A stretch of DNA of 64,000 nt from Tubiluchus corallicola (GCA_030141605.1 JAQGDQ010000031.1:666001-730000), one strand, 5' to 3'. Positions 1 through 11,806 are shown, numbered from the stretch's first letter. The notes: a model not told the origin generated them from the sequence alone. Made by a program: numbers and translations.

Positions 1-280
1 ACCACAGACCACAAAAGTTTAATTTCACATTTGTGCCTTGTTTATTGAAAGGGAAAATGTTGTTTTTTCCAAGAATGACTTCGTGAAAGAATTATTACCA
101 CAGAAGTTTACTTTTACATTCATGCCCTGTTATGTGCATTTCACTACATGCTAGTTAGATGGTAAAGTGTGCCGCATCTCGGAAACGTATTGCAAAAAAA
201 CAGACACACTCCCTTCTCTCTCTGTGTGTTCATTTGTGGTTTTTGGTGAAATTGCATGATAGAAGCTTGAAATTTAAACT
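1..280 (+). repeat. Dispersed repeat family R1, copy A (edge of window)
   Basis: Positions about 41-275 align collinearly, at moderate identity, with 19830-20090 (plus strand) and with the reverse complement of 58380-58640. Shared landmarks are GAAAGGAAA/GAAAGGGAAA, then AAGAATGACTT, then GTGAAAGAATTATTACCAC, then GCATTTC, CTAGTTAG, CGGAAA, and a TTGCA followed by an A-run. Positions 1-40 resemble 103-142 of the same copy (ACCACA..AGTTTA..TTTCACATT..TGCC). Part of the unit is therefore tandemly duplicated and the element probably continues left of the window. No coding capacity and no convincing terminal inverted repeats were seen. The class is unknown. Confidence 0.7.
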
Positions 281-927
281 GAAATTTAGAAGTTTCTAAA
301 CTGAAAATTTGCCGAGTTGGTGTAATTCATATTTAGTGCTGTACTGTACCGTTGCATTTCAGTATTTGATTTTGCAAACACGTGCAACACACTCGTAGCA
401 TGTTTCTTCCATTTGGAGATTATTAAGTTCTACTTCATGTTACAATACGTTCATGATGTCACTACTATCTGTGCTCGCCAGCGGTTCATTAAGCTTCTAC
501 GCTAATATTCAGTTTTCAGAAACATGGCATTTTTGTAAGTGTTAAAATGCATATTTTTGCTGTACTTTAAAATGAGGTAGGGTATGAAAATTCATGCTTT
601 TTTTCTTTGAGCATTTTTATTTGTTCACATTATCCTAGTGCAATTCTTTGCCAAGGAATTTGTTCAACTCTGTAACTTGCATGTGTTGGAGATAAAAATG
701 TGATTGTTAAGAAAGATGAAAAGTGACCTTTGTGTAAAATTTAGATTGCCCAATTATGAATTTTTTTAGCTAAATGAACTGAAGTTAACTTGAAGTTTCT
801 TGGTCGGTCACTTCACCAGAGCATATAGGCATGTAGCAGTAATAATGACAACAGAGTTTGTTAGTTAAATGAGCCAGGTCTTGTGTAATGAATTTGAACA
901 ATAAGTAAATTAAGAATGTCATGTTGA
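281..927. other. Gene-free AT-rich stretch
   Basis: No open frame with codon-like composition, RNA motif or repeat was recognised here. Confidence 0.5.
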
Positions 928-969
928 GTGACAAATTATAAAACCCATGTGTTAGTAATGATATTAATA

Positions 970-1160
970 TTAATAATCGTAAATATGGTGATCATAATGA
1001 CGATGATGATGGTCATAGTGATGGTGATGATGATAATGGTGATGATCAGTATGGTGATGATGATGATGATCAGAATGATGGTGATGATGATATTAACTAC
1101 AAGAATGCTGATATTAATGATCGTAGCTGCAGCGAAAGACAGTAATGATGACGACATTGC
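970..1160. repeat. Degenerate (GAT)n trinucleotide repeat
   Basis: Imperfect GAT/GGT/AAT triplets run from about 970 to 1155. The repeat opens reading frames on both strands that read as runs of Met/Ile/Val. These are composition artefacts and not genes. Confidence 0.9.
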
Positions 1161-4100
1161 CTGAGATGACTAGTAAATTTTGTCCTTATGTTTTCATGGC
1201 TCCCTGATTTTGAAATTCTGCAACATTGAAAGCCATTAGAAATTGGAATTCTATTTTTTGAGCTTGCTATGAGATCTTTCTAAAGAATGAGACAATACTC
1301 GTGAAGTCGTGAAGAGGATTTCTTTTTTTCTTTCTAAGTTTAACAAATCTAAAGCAGTGCCAATCCATACATTCATTTTGACTCTAGAGCTGCATAATGT
1401 ATTTTATTGACTTTAATCAAAGTCACCTACCTGTGCCAGTCTCATGGCTTCTTACCTGTAATTTTACCTGAACATTTGCGTAAATTCACGTGCATTCACT
1501 GGGTTACCATGCATGAATGTTTTTGATTGAATTACCGTCTTTAATTTTTTACCTTAACATTAAAATGGTAAATGTAACAGGAGAATCGGGATTTTACCGA
1601 TGTTGACAAATCGTTGACAACTTTTTTTATTTTTAAAGCACTACACATGACCTGATGACGTCACAAATGTCACTTAATGCTATGTAATGAAGACAATGTA
1701 AATTTATGAGCACAAATCTGCTGTCAATTCTTGGTTTTAATATGTAGTAAGTTTAGGGCTTGGAAAACCCGAATTTCATATTTTATGTATTTTAGTGTAG
1801 CGCAGTTCTGTCTTTGCTGACAGCAAGTATATACTTGGCCCAAAGAAATAGGGGTAACACTGTTTTAGACATGATGATATGAATGTTAGTAGTAATTGGT
1901 ATGATCATTGTCTTTACCATTGTCTCAAGTAATTTTAAGCCAAAGATTTGTCACATTGCATAGACAGTTTGTGTTTTGCTTTGGTTAACAGCAGGGAGCA
2001 CTCGAACAGTTTGCCTTTTAATCTTTTATTTCTTTTCTTATTACTTGTCTTGTCGCTTTTCATTTAATTAAGTAATAATTTACATGTGGTGCAACTGTCA
2101 ATGCTGTTCATGGAATGCATTTTCTAAAGTTACTTATTCCTGTTTATTTTACTACAACCATGGTAACCTCACCAACATCTTACTGGGTTTCTGTCGTAAA
2201 GAGCAATTGATATTTGCCGTATTTGAAATTAATCAATAGTGTAAGTGCTTTATGGTTGCTTTAAGACATTGTTTCGTGTGAACTATTTTGTCTTTTGTCA
2301 GCAAAACTTGGGGCAACATTTACAATATATAACCGAACATAATTTAGCTGTGAAACTCTACAATTCCATCTAAACAAATAGAATTTACAAAATGTGCCGA
2401 ATTTAGCATTGAGAATGATAGGTGACGAAACGCTGTATTTATTTAGACAATTTGTCACGTTTGGGCTACTGATTAAGCAGATAAATATTGAGGACGCCCG
2501 AAACCAGCTAGAAATGTTTATTGTTACTATGGTTTCTCATATTTACTCTATTATATTGGACACACTGGTCAGCCTGTAGATAATGGCGTTGAAAGAAAAA
2601 CAGTTGCGCTTCATCCTTAAACCAATTTGTTATTCAGTCAGGAAAATTCTAGTCAGAAGCTGATGTTTTCGTCCTCCTTGTAATCTAAGCAAAATGAGCT
2701 GAGTATTCATCACATTTCCATAGTCCTGAGCCGAGAATCGATTTCAGCTATCTGCAAATAATGAGTACAAATAACGACTGGAAAACTTCGTAGAATTATT
2801 AAACCCCGCAGCAGGTTATTGTTTAAACGATATTAAAACATCACCATCAAGAATCAATGCATCTGGTTATTAACAAATGTGAAAGAATTCTGAGTATTTT
2901 AAGAATAAAAATCAAGAATATTGTTTCTGTTGTATTATTTTGTGTGTAATGTATTGTAAATATGGAACTAATTATGTTTGTAAATGTTATTGTATGTACT
3001 GTGTGTCTGTGTTATGTTAATGTACATTTTTGTACGAATGAATAATAAATAATTGTAATAGAAATGATTTTTCGGAACGCGTTTGCTAAAACTAACATCA
3101 ATTTGTCGTCTGTTTTATCTGCAAGCTTATATCTTCGTTCAATCACCGAGACACTTGTCATCAAATCTTTCTTCCAAATTTGCATTTTGATTAGCTTTCT
3201 CATGCAATGAAGCTGCAGATTAGTGCGGTTTTTGACAAGACTTTTAGAAACATCATTGATTATGGATGGACTCAAAGCGTGGACGCCACGCTCGAGGTAT
3301 CAAGGTGACTTTGTCACTCCAGTTGAAGCCCTAATCTTCCATTTTCTGCTTACACTTGTAAGAAGCTGATTATTAAAGATGCGCTAGATTTATTTGAAGT
3401 TTCTCTAGGATTTATCAAATACGAAGCTTGATTTAAACTGACAATGCATTCTTGAGTTATGGCTTTCCCATTGTCATATTTTTTAGCATCTCTGCACCCC
3501 CTTGATAACATGGATTTGCAGTCTTCATTTCTATTAAATGTTGCACCTGATATAAAACTTCTCCCTCGCGTATTTCGTACAGTTATAAATAATTGCATTC
3601 ATTTCTAAATTTGTGCGGACTGGAAATTCTTGGGGCAGTAATCGTTTAAAATGTGCATCATTAAACATTATGGTGATGATTTATCCACTAATTAGAGCAC
3701 TTAGGTTTAGTAATTACTAGTCATGGACTTTTAGTCATGATTCTGAGCCTGAAAACATAGTCATCTTCTACATTATTGTACTGTCACATATGTAAGTAAA
3801 GATTAAATGACCTCCATTGCAATAATCTGAATGTGCAAAAATGTGCAAAATGACACAAAGTTAGCGATTTTTGCTACTATTTGTAATCACAGTGTATTTT
3901 TATAAGACTGGAAGTGAAAATTTGAGTTTTGAGATCATTATGAATGCCTCAGTCGTAGTTGCTTATTGATTTATGTTTATATGCATTTGCAACATTTAAA
4001 TAAGAAAGCTATAGGTATGGCTAAGTTGCAAATTATTTTAGCTATTTTCGATTGATTCTATATTGTCAGCTAGGATTAAGTTATAGACTAACTCACTTAA

Positions 4101-6020
4101 AGCAACAGTGGCAAAGAATAGCCTTACAGACATTATGTGTGACAAGACTGTTAACAACACAGGTGAAAAGAAGAGTCATTTTTTAATATTTGAGCTGTAA
4201 TCAAAACGCCAATAATTGTGCAAATAGTCATGAATTAAAACTTGGTAAATGTAAACTCTTACATGGATGTTCGAGAAACAACTGTGATGATTTGAGAATA
4301 GCCTCTTAAGGGACACTTGTTATTGAAGTGGCACTAAACATTAACTGTTGCCAGTTGTTATATGTCGTTTTGCAAAAACAGTGGGTTCTATTACATTCCA
4401 AGCGGATTTTGTAGCCGCATTTCTAAATTTGAAGCTTTTTTAGGTTAAGCAGGTAGGATTTTGTCGCAATCAGTCAGCAAAAACCGAGCTCTGCTCTTTG
4501 ATAGGCTACTAAAAATCTCTTATTCTATTTGCTTTTTCTGTTTCAGTTACTTACTGGAATGCAAGCGTGTTGATCTTCATTTTCAATGTCTGGTTGAGTG
4601 TACTGATGATTGTTGTTAATTTGTTTGAAATAAATCCGTAAATTCCTCTTCTAATTATGACACTATGTCATAGGCATTAATTGGTACATTGAACATTCAA
4701 TACAAATGACTGTGTTTTAGTCATTGTTACTGCTGTAGTTGTAACGTGTTCCTTATACGTTACGCTGTCGTGGAGCTTGTGGAAGTGAAGCGGAATGAGA
4801 AGTCTGCAGAGAAACTCATCTCTAAAAGCAACCTGCCTTACCTGTAATCCAGCTTTACACAGTCAAAGAATTGCTAGAAAATCTTACAAAATGTCAGAAT
4901 GGGGCACTTAAGCCATCAGAGTGATTGCTTAACTTCAAGTACATTGATTTTAAACATACAGTTTTGTTTTTTACACATAACCAGTTTTTCGTGACCTCCA
5001 AAAAGGGAGAGGAACAGACGGAGAAAGATGATTATGTCTCTACAGAGCCTGAAAGGGTTTATCGGGTAATGATTTGTACATTCTGATCTCAAAACTCTTA
5101 GATTGCCTGTATTCTTTGATGTGTCGTACCACCTCGGGTATTCGAGTTAGATTCTGGAAACCTGACCAGTGGCTAGTTAGAGATAGCGAGGGCAAAACAG
5201 TAAGTTTGTCAAATTCCCTGTAATTTTCTTTGAGGCAAGTTTATTTATTAATGTCTGGAAGCTCCGAAATCGCAACAGCGTCTAGTTGGGCAGTGAGTGG
5301 TAAATGACAACTTGAAAGGAAGATACGTCAACAAACATTTATTCTTAAAAAAGTTGCACAATACCTAAAACTGTGTCACATGCTGATAAGTTTTGATAAG
5401 GATGGGCTGATGATTATCTTTTTTCTCTATGTTATGTCAATTTAATGTTAAGATTTAGTAATAAAATAGATCTCCAACTTTCTGTGTTTAACATTTGCAA
5501 GTATCATTTAATTTGAAGCTGGACAGTAATTTGTTTCTTGTTTTAGAGTAGGTGTATTTCCTTGCCATCTTTGCTATTTTGAGGCAAACATTTACCTTGA
5601 TACGATTGATGAGATTGGTGTGACTAATCGATTTTTCCAGCCTTTCTTTTATATAACAAATACCATTTTGTGCATTTCTCAATGCTTTACAGACGTCTCT
5701 TCGCTATCCGTATCTTATGCATTTGCGCTTTAATTATGATTGCAAGCATCAGAGACACGCAATATCTTTTCTATTGTGTATTTAATTAGCTGTTGCATAA
5801 AAGATGAACCGTTCTTTCCTAATGAAATGGAGAAATGAGTACAATGCCACTTATAAAATAAATGCAATGAATGAGATTGCGAAAGTTTAGCGCGGAATAA
5901 TGGCAGGTTTCTTCTGCTGCACAAGTAGCATTTGCAATCAATTTAAATTAATTCGAAGCGGGACTTAGGACCTGCGAGTGAGGAATGCGATATTTAAGTT
6001 CTGATTTCACGATATCAGTG
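1161..6020. other. Gene-free stretch left of the minisatellite
   Basis: AT-rich DNA. The open frames here are at most 87 codons and none shows a recognisable domain or splice-bounded exon with protein similarity. No tRNA, rRNA or TIR element was recognised. Confidence 0.5.
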
Positions 6021-6813
6021 TGGAATTTATGAAATAAACTAGGCACTGATCTGATAGATTCATTTTAGTGATGAATTTATGAAATAAACTAGGCACTGGT
6101 TTGATAGATTCATTTTAGCGAAGAATTTATGAAATAAACTAGGCACTGATCTGATAGATTCATTTTAGTGAGGAATTTATGAAATAAACTAGGCACTGAT
6201 CTGATAGATTCATTTTAGCGAAGAATTTATGAAATAAACTAGGCACTGATCTGATAGATTCATTTTAGTGAAGAATTTATGAAATAAACTAGGCACTGAT
6301 CTGATAGATTCATTTTAGTGAGGAATTTATGAAACAAACTAGGCACTGATGTGATAGATTCATTTTAGCGAAGAATTTATGAAATAAACTAGGCACTGAT
6401 CTGATAGATTCATTTTAGTGAGGAATTTATGAAACAAACTAGGCACTGATCTGATAGATTCATTTTAGCGAAGAATTTATGAAATAAACTAGGCACTGAT
6501 CTGATAGATTCATTTTAGCGAAGAATTTATGAAATAAACTAGGCACTGATCTGATAGATTCATTTTAGTGAGGAATTTATGAAATAAACTAGGCACTGAT
6601 CTGATAGATTCATTTTAGAGAGGAATTTATGAAATAAACTAGGCACTGATCTGATAGATTCATTTCAGTGACAAATTTATGAAATAAACTAGGCACTGAT
6701 CTGATAGATTCATTTTAGTGAGGAATTTATGAAATAAACTAGGCACTGATCTGATAGATTCATTTTAGTGAGGAATTTATGAAATAAACTAGGCTCTAAT
6801 GTGATAGATTTGG
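6021..6813 (+). repeat. 50-bp minisatellite, 16 units
   Basis: A head-to-tail array with an exact 50-bp period: units start at 6021, 6071, 6121 and so on to 6771, and the last is truncated at about 6813. The core reads GAATTTATGAAATAAACTAG followed by GCACTGATCTGATAGATT and CATTTTAG. Nearly all differences fall at the unit junction (TG/CG/AG followed by AG/AA/AT/AC), plus a T-to-C at AAATAAAC in units 7 and 9. The first and last units are the most diverged, the usual pattern for an array homogenised in its centre. The period is not a multiple of three and the unit contains stops, so it is not coding. Confidence 0.97.
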
Positions 6814-7403
6814 TATAAAATTGTGCAAAGAGTTTTTTTCACTTTTAGTACACGGTCAAATTATAGGCTTCATTGTCATAGCTGTCATATTAAAACCAGC
6901 GAATTACTAAGAACAGTGCGCTCTATTTTCAGATATATAAATTTTAATAACAGGCGTTCGATAAGAAAAAGAAATTCACAGATCTAAATGACACGCAAAA
7001 GTACTCCATGATCAAGATTATAATATATAAAGCAACAATTCACACCAAGATAACACCTAGTTTCAAAAAACACGTACGTAATAGCACTTTACATTATAGT
7101 TTACTGTTGTATGAATTGTAAACACATTGTGAATGATGCAGTGAGGAATAGTGTTGTAGTTCGTATTCCCAGAAGTTAACCTCGCAGCCTAAATGGTTGA
7201 TTTGTATTTTGTTCAAAAAATAAGCACTTTTAAATTTTTTCTGATGGGTGACTGTCCTCGGAGCACTTTTCACAGACTGGTCTTTGTAAGTTACGCATAA
7301 GGTTCTGTGACGGGGGTAACTCGTTTGTCCGGTCAAAATCCTGTAGAGCAATGGAATCGTGTTTTTGGTTCTTGGGTTGCGAGGAAAACTTCTGGAAAAA
7401 CCG
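6814..7403. other. Region between minisatellite and GPCR 1 stop (probable GPCR 1 3' UTR)
   Basis: No gene seen. For the minus-strand receptor gene this is the downstream flank. An ATTAAA polyadenylation-type hexamer on the minus strand near 6933-6938 is the best candidate 3' end, but it is weak. Confidence 0.4.
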
Positions 7404-8591
7404 TCAGAGGCAAGCGACTTCTGCCGAGTTACCATTCAGAGTGTATTTTACAGTATTCATGGTTTCGCCTTTTGAGCGCCATGTGGACGATGGCTGTGTT
7501 GTGTATTCCTCCTGCTGGCGACGGAAACGGTTGACGAATATCTGCCTAAAGCTGCGCCTAAAGGTTGCATTCGTCATACTGTACATATAGAAATTGACAG
7601 AGAAGTTGATAACCTCCAGGAGATTGGCCGTATGTCTAAATATGTCGTATGGCGCGTTATTGGACAGTGTCTCTTTCGGTGCGCCATGGTCTGCCAGACG
7701 AAGTATTGTAGCAGGAATGGTACAAATAACAAAAACCATTGAAATAGATACAAGCAGAGTCGTCATACTGCGCTCTTGTGACTGACGGTGCTTTTCATCA
7801 GCATTTGACTCCAGCCTCTTTGTTAGTGATGTGCGTTGCTTTAGGCTTGATCTGTATGTCCGCAGTATGAGCGGGTTAAGCACAAGGACGCAAATAATAG
7901 GAGCTATTTTGCTGATGATGACTTCGATCCAGGGCCACACGTGTCCGTAACCAACTGTTTCAAACAGCTCTTCATTTCGTACGTCTCGGAAAAATGTTTT
8001 ATTGTGAATGCCCATGCTATGAGCCGCTTCAACCTTGTACTGAAACGTGTCTGGAATGTGTACCACAAATGCTATTACAAACATGACACACACTGTAACT
8101 CTTGCCATTACCTTTGTGCGAATTCTAAGTGATCTGATCGGATAACACGTTAGTACAAATCTGTCTATTGTCACCATCATCACCAGCAGGTTGCTTGCGC
8201 AGGCAAACGAATTCAAAAACACAAGATTCACATGAGCATAATAACGAACTAGATGTATGCTTCGATCAACTTCTGCTGTGCAAAGGACAGTGGCAAGAAA
8301 CACACACTGAAAAATAATTTCAGAGAAGTCAGCTATAGCCACGCCACGAAGATAAATGTACGACAAATAAGCATTCAAATCACGACTTTTCCAAAGAACA
8401 ATGATATTCAAAGTATTGCCTATTCCACCAAGAGCAAGCACTATCGGCATTAATATACGATAAATGATGAAAGTTGCATTATTCACTTTTATTCGATATT
8501 CAACATCATCCATATAAACGTATTCATATTCAACTGATTCATATTCAACTGATTCATTGATATCATGTATTGCACCTTGTGCTAGTTCCAT
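7404..8591 (-). CDS. Class A GPCR, FMRFamide/neuropeptide-receptor-like
   Basis: Single-exon seven-transmembrane receptor of 395 residues, a normal length for class A. The first ATG is at 8591 in a good context (ACAATGG). The open frame continues 16 codons upstream but without an ATG, and a splice-acceptor-like GTGTGCAG lies between. Helices by hydropathy: TM1 42-66 (GN at 58-59), TM2 75-99 (Asp88), TM3 119-144 ending TIDRF (DRF at 143-145 in place of DRY), TM4 162-180, TM5 220-244 (Pro239), TM6 275-298 (CTIP in place of CWxP), TM7 321-341 (NFYMY in place of NPxxY), helix 8 with FRRSF. N-glycosylation sequons lie at Asn12, Asn38 and, in extracellular loop 2, Asn197. The N-terminus is rich in acidic residues and Tyr. 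The helix 3-7 style fits invertebrate FMRFamide/myosuppressin-like peptide receptors and predicts plasma-membrane G-protein signalling. The ligand is unknown. Odd: loop 2 has no cysteine, so the usual TM3-loop 2 disulfide cannot form. Confidence 0.9.
   Translation of the reverse strand: MELAQGAIHDINESVEYESVEYEYVYMDDVEYRIKVNNATFIIYRILMPIVLALGGIGNTLNIIVLWKSRDLNAYLSYIYLRGVAIADFSEIIFQCVFLATVLCTAEVDRSIHLVRYYAHVNLVFLNSFACASNLLVMMVTIDRFVLTCYPIRSLRIRTKVMARVTVCVMFVIAFVVHIPDTFQYKVEAAHSMGIHNKTFFRDVRNEELFETVGYGHVWPWIEVIISKIAPIICVLVLNPLILRTYRSSLKQRTSLTKRLESNADEKHRQSQERSMTTLLVSISMVFVICTIPATILRLADHGAPKETLSNNAPYDIFRHTANLLEVINFSVNFYMYSMTNATFRRSFRQIFVNRFRRQQEEYTTQPSSTWRSKGETMNTVKYTLNGNSAEVACL
8522..8551 (-). 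repeat. In-frame 15-bp tandem duplication inside GPCR 1 N-terminus
   Basis: The unit TCATATTCAACTGAT occurs twice head to tail. On the coding strand it gives a repeated E-S-V-E-Y segment inside the acidic, tyrosine-rich extracellular tail (about residues 14-33 of the protein). Fifteen bases is five codons, so the frame is kept. Confidence 0.8.
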
Positions 8592-9409
8592 TGTTGCGTT
8601 TTTATAAAATTGTTCTGCACACAAATAGGTTTTATGCAAAATCTTTCAGGAATTTGAAATCTTTTTGCCCTTCATCTTTGATTTTGATTTTGACTGCGAT
8701 GAAACTGAATTCATAGTCAGCAGTTAGCACTTCCTGGTTTTCCTGGAAAAAAAACAATTGGTATGTGTAAATTATATGCACTTCAGACTATTCACATTTA
8801 TCATGCTATGCACTATAATAATGCAGAGTTGTTAACGTTTGTCTTTAAACTCCTCTTACTGTGAGAAATATTATACTGAAAAAGAGACTTGAAATTGATA
8901 ACAACAATAATAAGTTTATTGATAAAAACAAGTAACACAATGACACATATTTATACATACACAATTCAAACTTATAATGGAATATATATAATACAATACA
9001 GTATGACAAGAAGCTAAATGATAATGAGATCACAGCACACAGAAGCGATACATCAAACATTAAAAAGCAGTATTGCCATAATTCGTAAAATTGCAAGATT
9101 GTGTGTTCAGAAATCTACATTTCTTTAAATTTTTGCAAATATCTATTAAAATTCTGTGTTAAGAGGTGCCTAGCAAACGTAAATGTCATTGCATGTGCCT
9201 GTACTAATGTTATCGTAGGAAGTTATGAACGAAGTACTGCACTAACGGTAGTAGCATTGACAAGCCACTAAATGTAGTTCTTGTCGTTTTTACACATACT
9301 AATTATATTAGAATGCATAAGTCATACATACAAGATAAAATTGTTGTATTGTCCCGCTTTCCACAACACACCCGTTATTTAGACACTGACTACCCTTGCT
9401 TTATACCAG
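8592..9409. other. 5' flank of GPCR 1
   Basis: On the minus strand a splice acceptor-like TATTTGTGTGCAG ends at 8615, leaving a 23-nt leader before the ATG. An untranslated upstream exon is therefore plausible, though no donor or promoter could be fixed. No other gene was recognised. Confidence 0.4.
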
Positions 9410-9505
9410 ATGGCATAGCTCTGTGGTAGCATGCTTGTTTCCCACCCAGTAGGTCGAGGGTTCAACTCTCGACCGAGTCATACCAAAGACTTAACATATG
9501 GTTGT
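9410..9505 (+). repeat. tRNA-derived SINE head (tRNA-like with A and B boxes)
   Basis: An A box (TAGCTCTGTGGTAGCATG) and a B box (GGGTTCAACTCTC) sit at tRNA spacing. The ends ATGGCAT and GAGTCAT can form a mostly paired acceptor stem. The anticodon region reads TTTCCCACC but its stem pairs poorly, so this is unlikely to be a working tRNA. It is followed by TACCAAAGACTTAACAT. A similar AGCAAAGACTTAACATGGG occurs at about 21417 without the tRNA part, which suggests a shared SINE body. Resembles tRNA-derived SINE heads of marine invertebrates. A degenerate tRNA-Gly(CCC) gene is the alternative. Confidence 0.6.
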
Positions 9506-11727
9506 TCGACGAAACACGTGGGTTTATCGAAGTAACGTGCGGATAATAATAAGCGGGACCACCTTGGAAATAAGTATTGAAGTACTTAAGCTGCTATACC
9601 TGGACTATGTCCTAAACGAAGCACACCAAACCGGTTATCATCCGCGTGAAGCTTGTCCTTTTGCTTACTGGTGTTTGTTTACATGTTCTTTTTGCTCCTG
9701 TGGGAATATATCACTGGAATTCACTAATGCAGTTGAGCCAATAGCTGCAATCTCGCAATTTTCGGCATATATTTGAATAATAGACAGTGAAAGGGTTCTG
9801 GCTATTAAGCTTAATTAGGGACTGCAAATACGCATCGAGATTTGATTCGTGATTAGCACAAATGCATTTATTCCCTTATCTACCTACAAATAATATGTCT
9901 TTCTAATAAGGTATTATTGGGTACCCTTTAGTGCAGTGCTCGTTCAAAGCAATCAGGCTGGCATATTGCAGGAGTACATTACTTGGCAAATGATTTCGCT
10001 TTTACCTCACAAAAGCTTATTGATTAGCCGAGATCTTACGTGGTAAACTGGTAATTACTAGCAAACAGAACTGAAACCCAAACTTGGGTATTCTATTGTT
10101 GTACAGGACAAAATACTTGTCGCAGTATTTGCTTACATAACGCTGCTGATTAATCATAGTGTTGACAACCAGGCTCCATTTTTACAAAATGATCTGATTT
10201 AAACCACCTCTTGAAGGCTATTATTTTTTGTGTTATCGAAAGTATTGAAAGTTTATAATGTAAAGAGTTGCTAAATGTGCAAACAAATGCCCCAACGTTC
10301 AGCAGTGTCACTCATATCATCAAAATGTGCAATTTTGAGGCAATTAATTTAATTCAATTTTCACTTCATTTCGCCTTGTAATTAAAATTGCCACATAATA
10401 CACTAAAAATGTTATTTCACATACACAAACACACAAAATTCTAACTCTGCTAATTACATGCAACCACAACAAACATAGGAAGCTACCCACACCAAATAAA
10501 AAGGATGCCCACAAGCAAAAAAAAATTGAATTATACCGCACATCAGAATCACTTGCATTATTTGCCGTCAGAGCATTACCAGATTGCAGAATTCGGATAA
10601 GCAGACTATAAAAACACTTGTGTCGTGTATGTATAAAATGTGCAAGAGATAAAACTACACACATCTGAGATGCACTACAATCATATTTAAGTTTAAAAAG
10701 TTTCCTTATACTTTTGTTGTATGACACCCTAAGTTTCCCTAGAACATATTTGTCGAAATTAACCCACAGTGAACTACAATAGAAGGTTCAACAGTATCTT
10801 TTGAAAAGAAAGGATTTAACATTAGCAGAGCAATTGCTAATCTTCCTTATAAAAGTATTAAATCAGTAACTTCCATGATTTCAAATGTAGCTAATGAAAT
10901 ATCTCTAACATTATTTCTGAGTTACATTTAAAGTTTCTTTTAATCTAGAATCATGTTACACATTACGCACAATGTCATTTACTATACGAGTTGCCTTCAA
11001 GATTAGATAGACTCAAGGTTGTTGATGCTTTGGTATTTGTGGCAAGACATTTGTCCAATATCAAATGAACACAAATAATCAACTTTCAAATTTCCTTGGT
11101 CTGGTCCAAGTTGAAAAAAGGAATTCAAGTTGAAAAAAGAAAAATGATTTTATAATTTAATTCTAAATTTATTTCAATTATTACATCAAATAACATCGGG
11201 ACAGCATGCCCATTTACCCGCTATAGCTTTACATAAGCTCACCTTATGCAAAATTGTTTTAATATTTAATGAGAGTATCTGTTTTCTGGCTGTAGAATAT
11301 AAAGCATCGCTTGTTTGTGTCTGTGCCCCCTATAGACTTTCAGTTTTATTACATAGATAGGATTTGCACTCAGTTAAATAATTGAAAAAGACGTGGGATA
11401 ATATGAATTCTCCACACAATAAAAAAACCCAGCTTCATATTGTTGGATAGACCAAGCCTGTCAGCATGTCAATACCATCATGTTTATTGAGTGCGGCAAG
11501 GACAAGTTATGTGTCCTCAGCTACATGAATAATATATTACAAATGTCATTTTGTATTGTATTCTTATTCTCCTCCTGTGTAGCTGCTGCTGCATATGGGT
11601 AGGAAAGTTGTTGTATAGGCTTGCACCTGCCATAGCTGTTTTCACAAGCTGTTTACGTAGTCAACAATTGAGCTGAATTACAGTTAAGTACGAGAGGATT
11701 TTTTATGCAATTTGTTGGTTTCCAAGG
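9506..11727. other. Gene-free stretch
   Basis: AT-rich. The longest frame (10344-10727 minus, 127 codons) lacks an ATG at its start and any domain, and is not called. No RNA or mobile element was recognised. Confidence 0.45.
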
Positions 11728-11806
11728 TGGAATCCAGCATTCAAAGCAGTGCAGCCATCGCGTACTTACTGTGGATGCTTGTGGCTGGACTGGAACTTAA
11801 ATCATT
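11728..11806 (+). repeat. Dispersed repeat R3, copy 1
   Basis: Aligns in the same orientation with 54974-55044. Both read TGG.ATCCAGCA.TCA early on and end with GTGGC.GGACTGGAACT about 50 bases later. Both lie just upstream of a CT/GA-rich tract. Probably fragments of one SINE-like repeat whose borders I cannot fix. Confidence 0.55.

Noticed and set aside
928-1164. Met/Ile/Val-rich open frames on both strands
   Set aside because: They come entirely from the (GAT)n repeat and have no protein-like composition.
6021-6813. CRISPR-like look of regularly spaced identical repeats
   Set aside because: There are no unique spacers: the whole 50-bp unit repeats head to tail, and the DNA is eukaryotic.
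7307-8453. Several plus-strand frames of 63-79 codons
   Set aside because: Antisense or overlapping shadows of the GPCR 1 coding frame and its 3' flank.
9498-9776. 92-codon frame after the tRNA-like element
   Set aside because: It starts inside the SINE-like sequence and shows no family features.
10344-10727. 127-codon minus-strand frame with hydrophobic stretches
   Set aside because: No ATG at the start, Cys/Val runs arise from a short CACACA tract, and no domain or splice context supports it.
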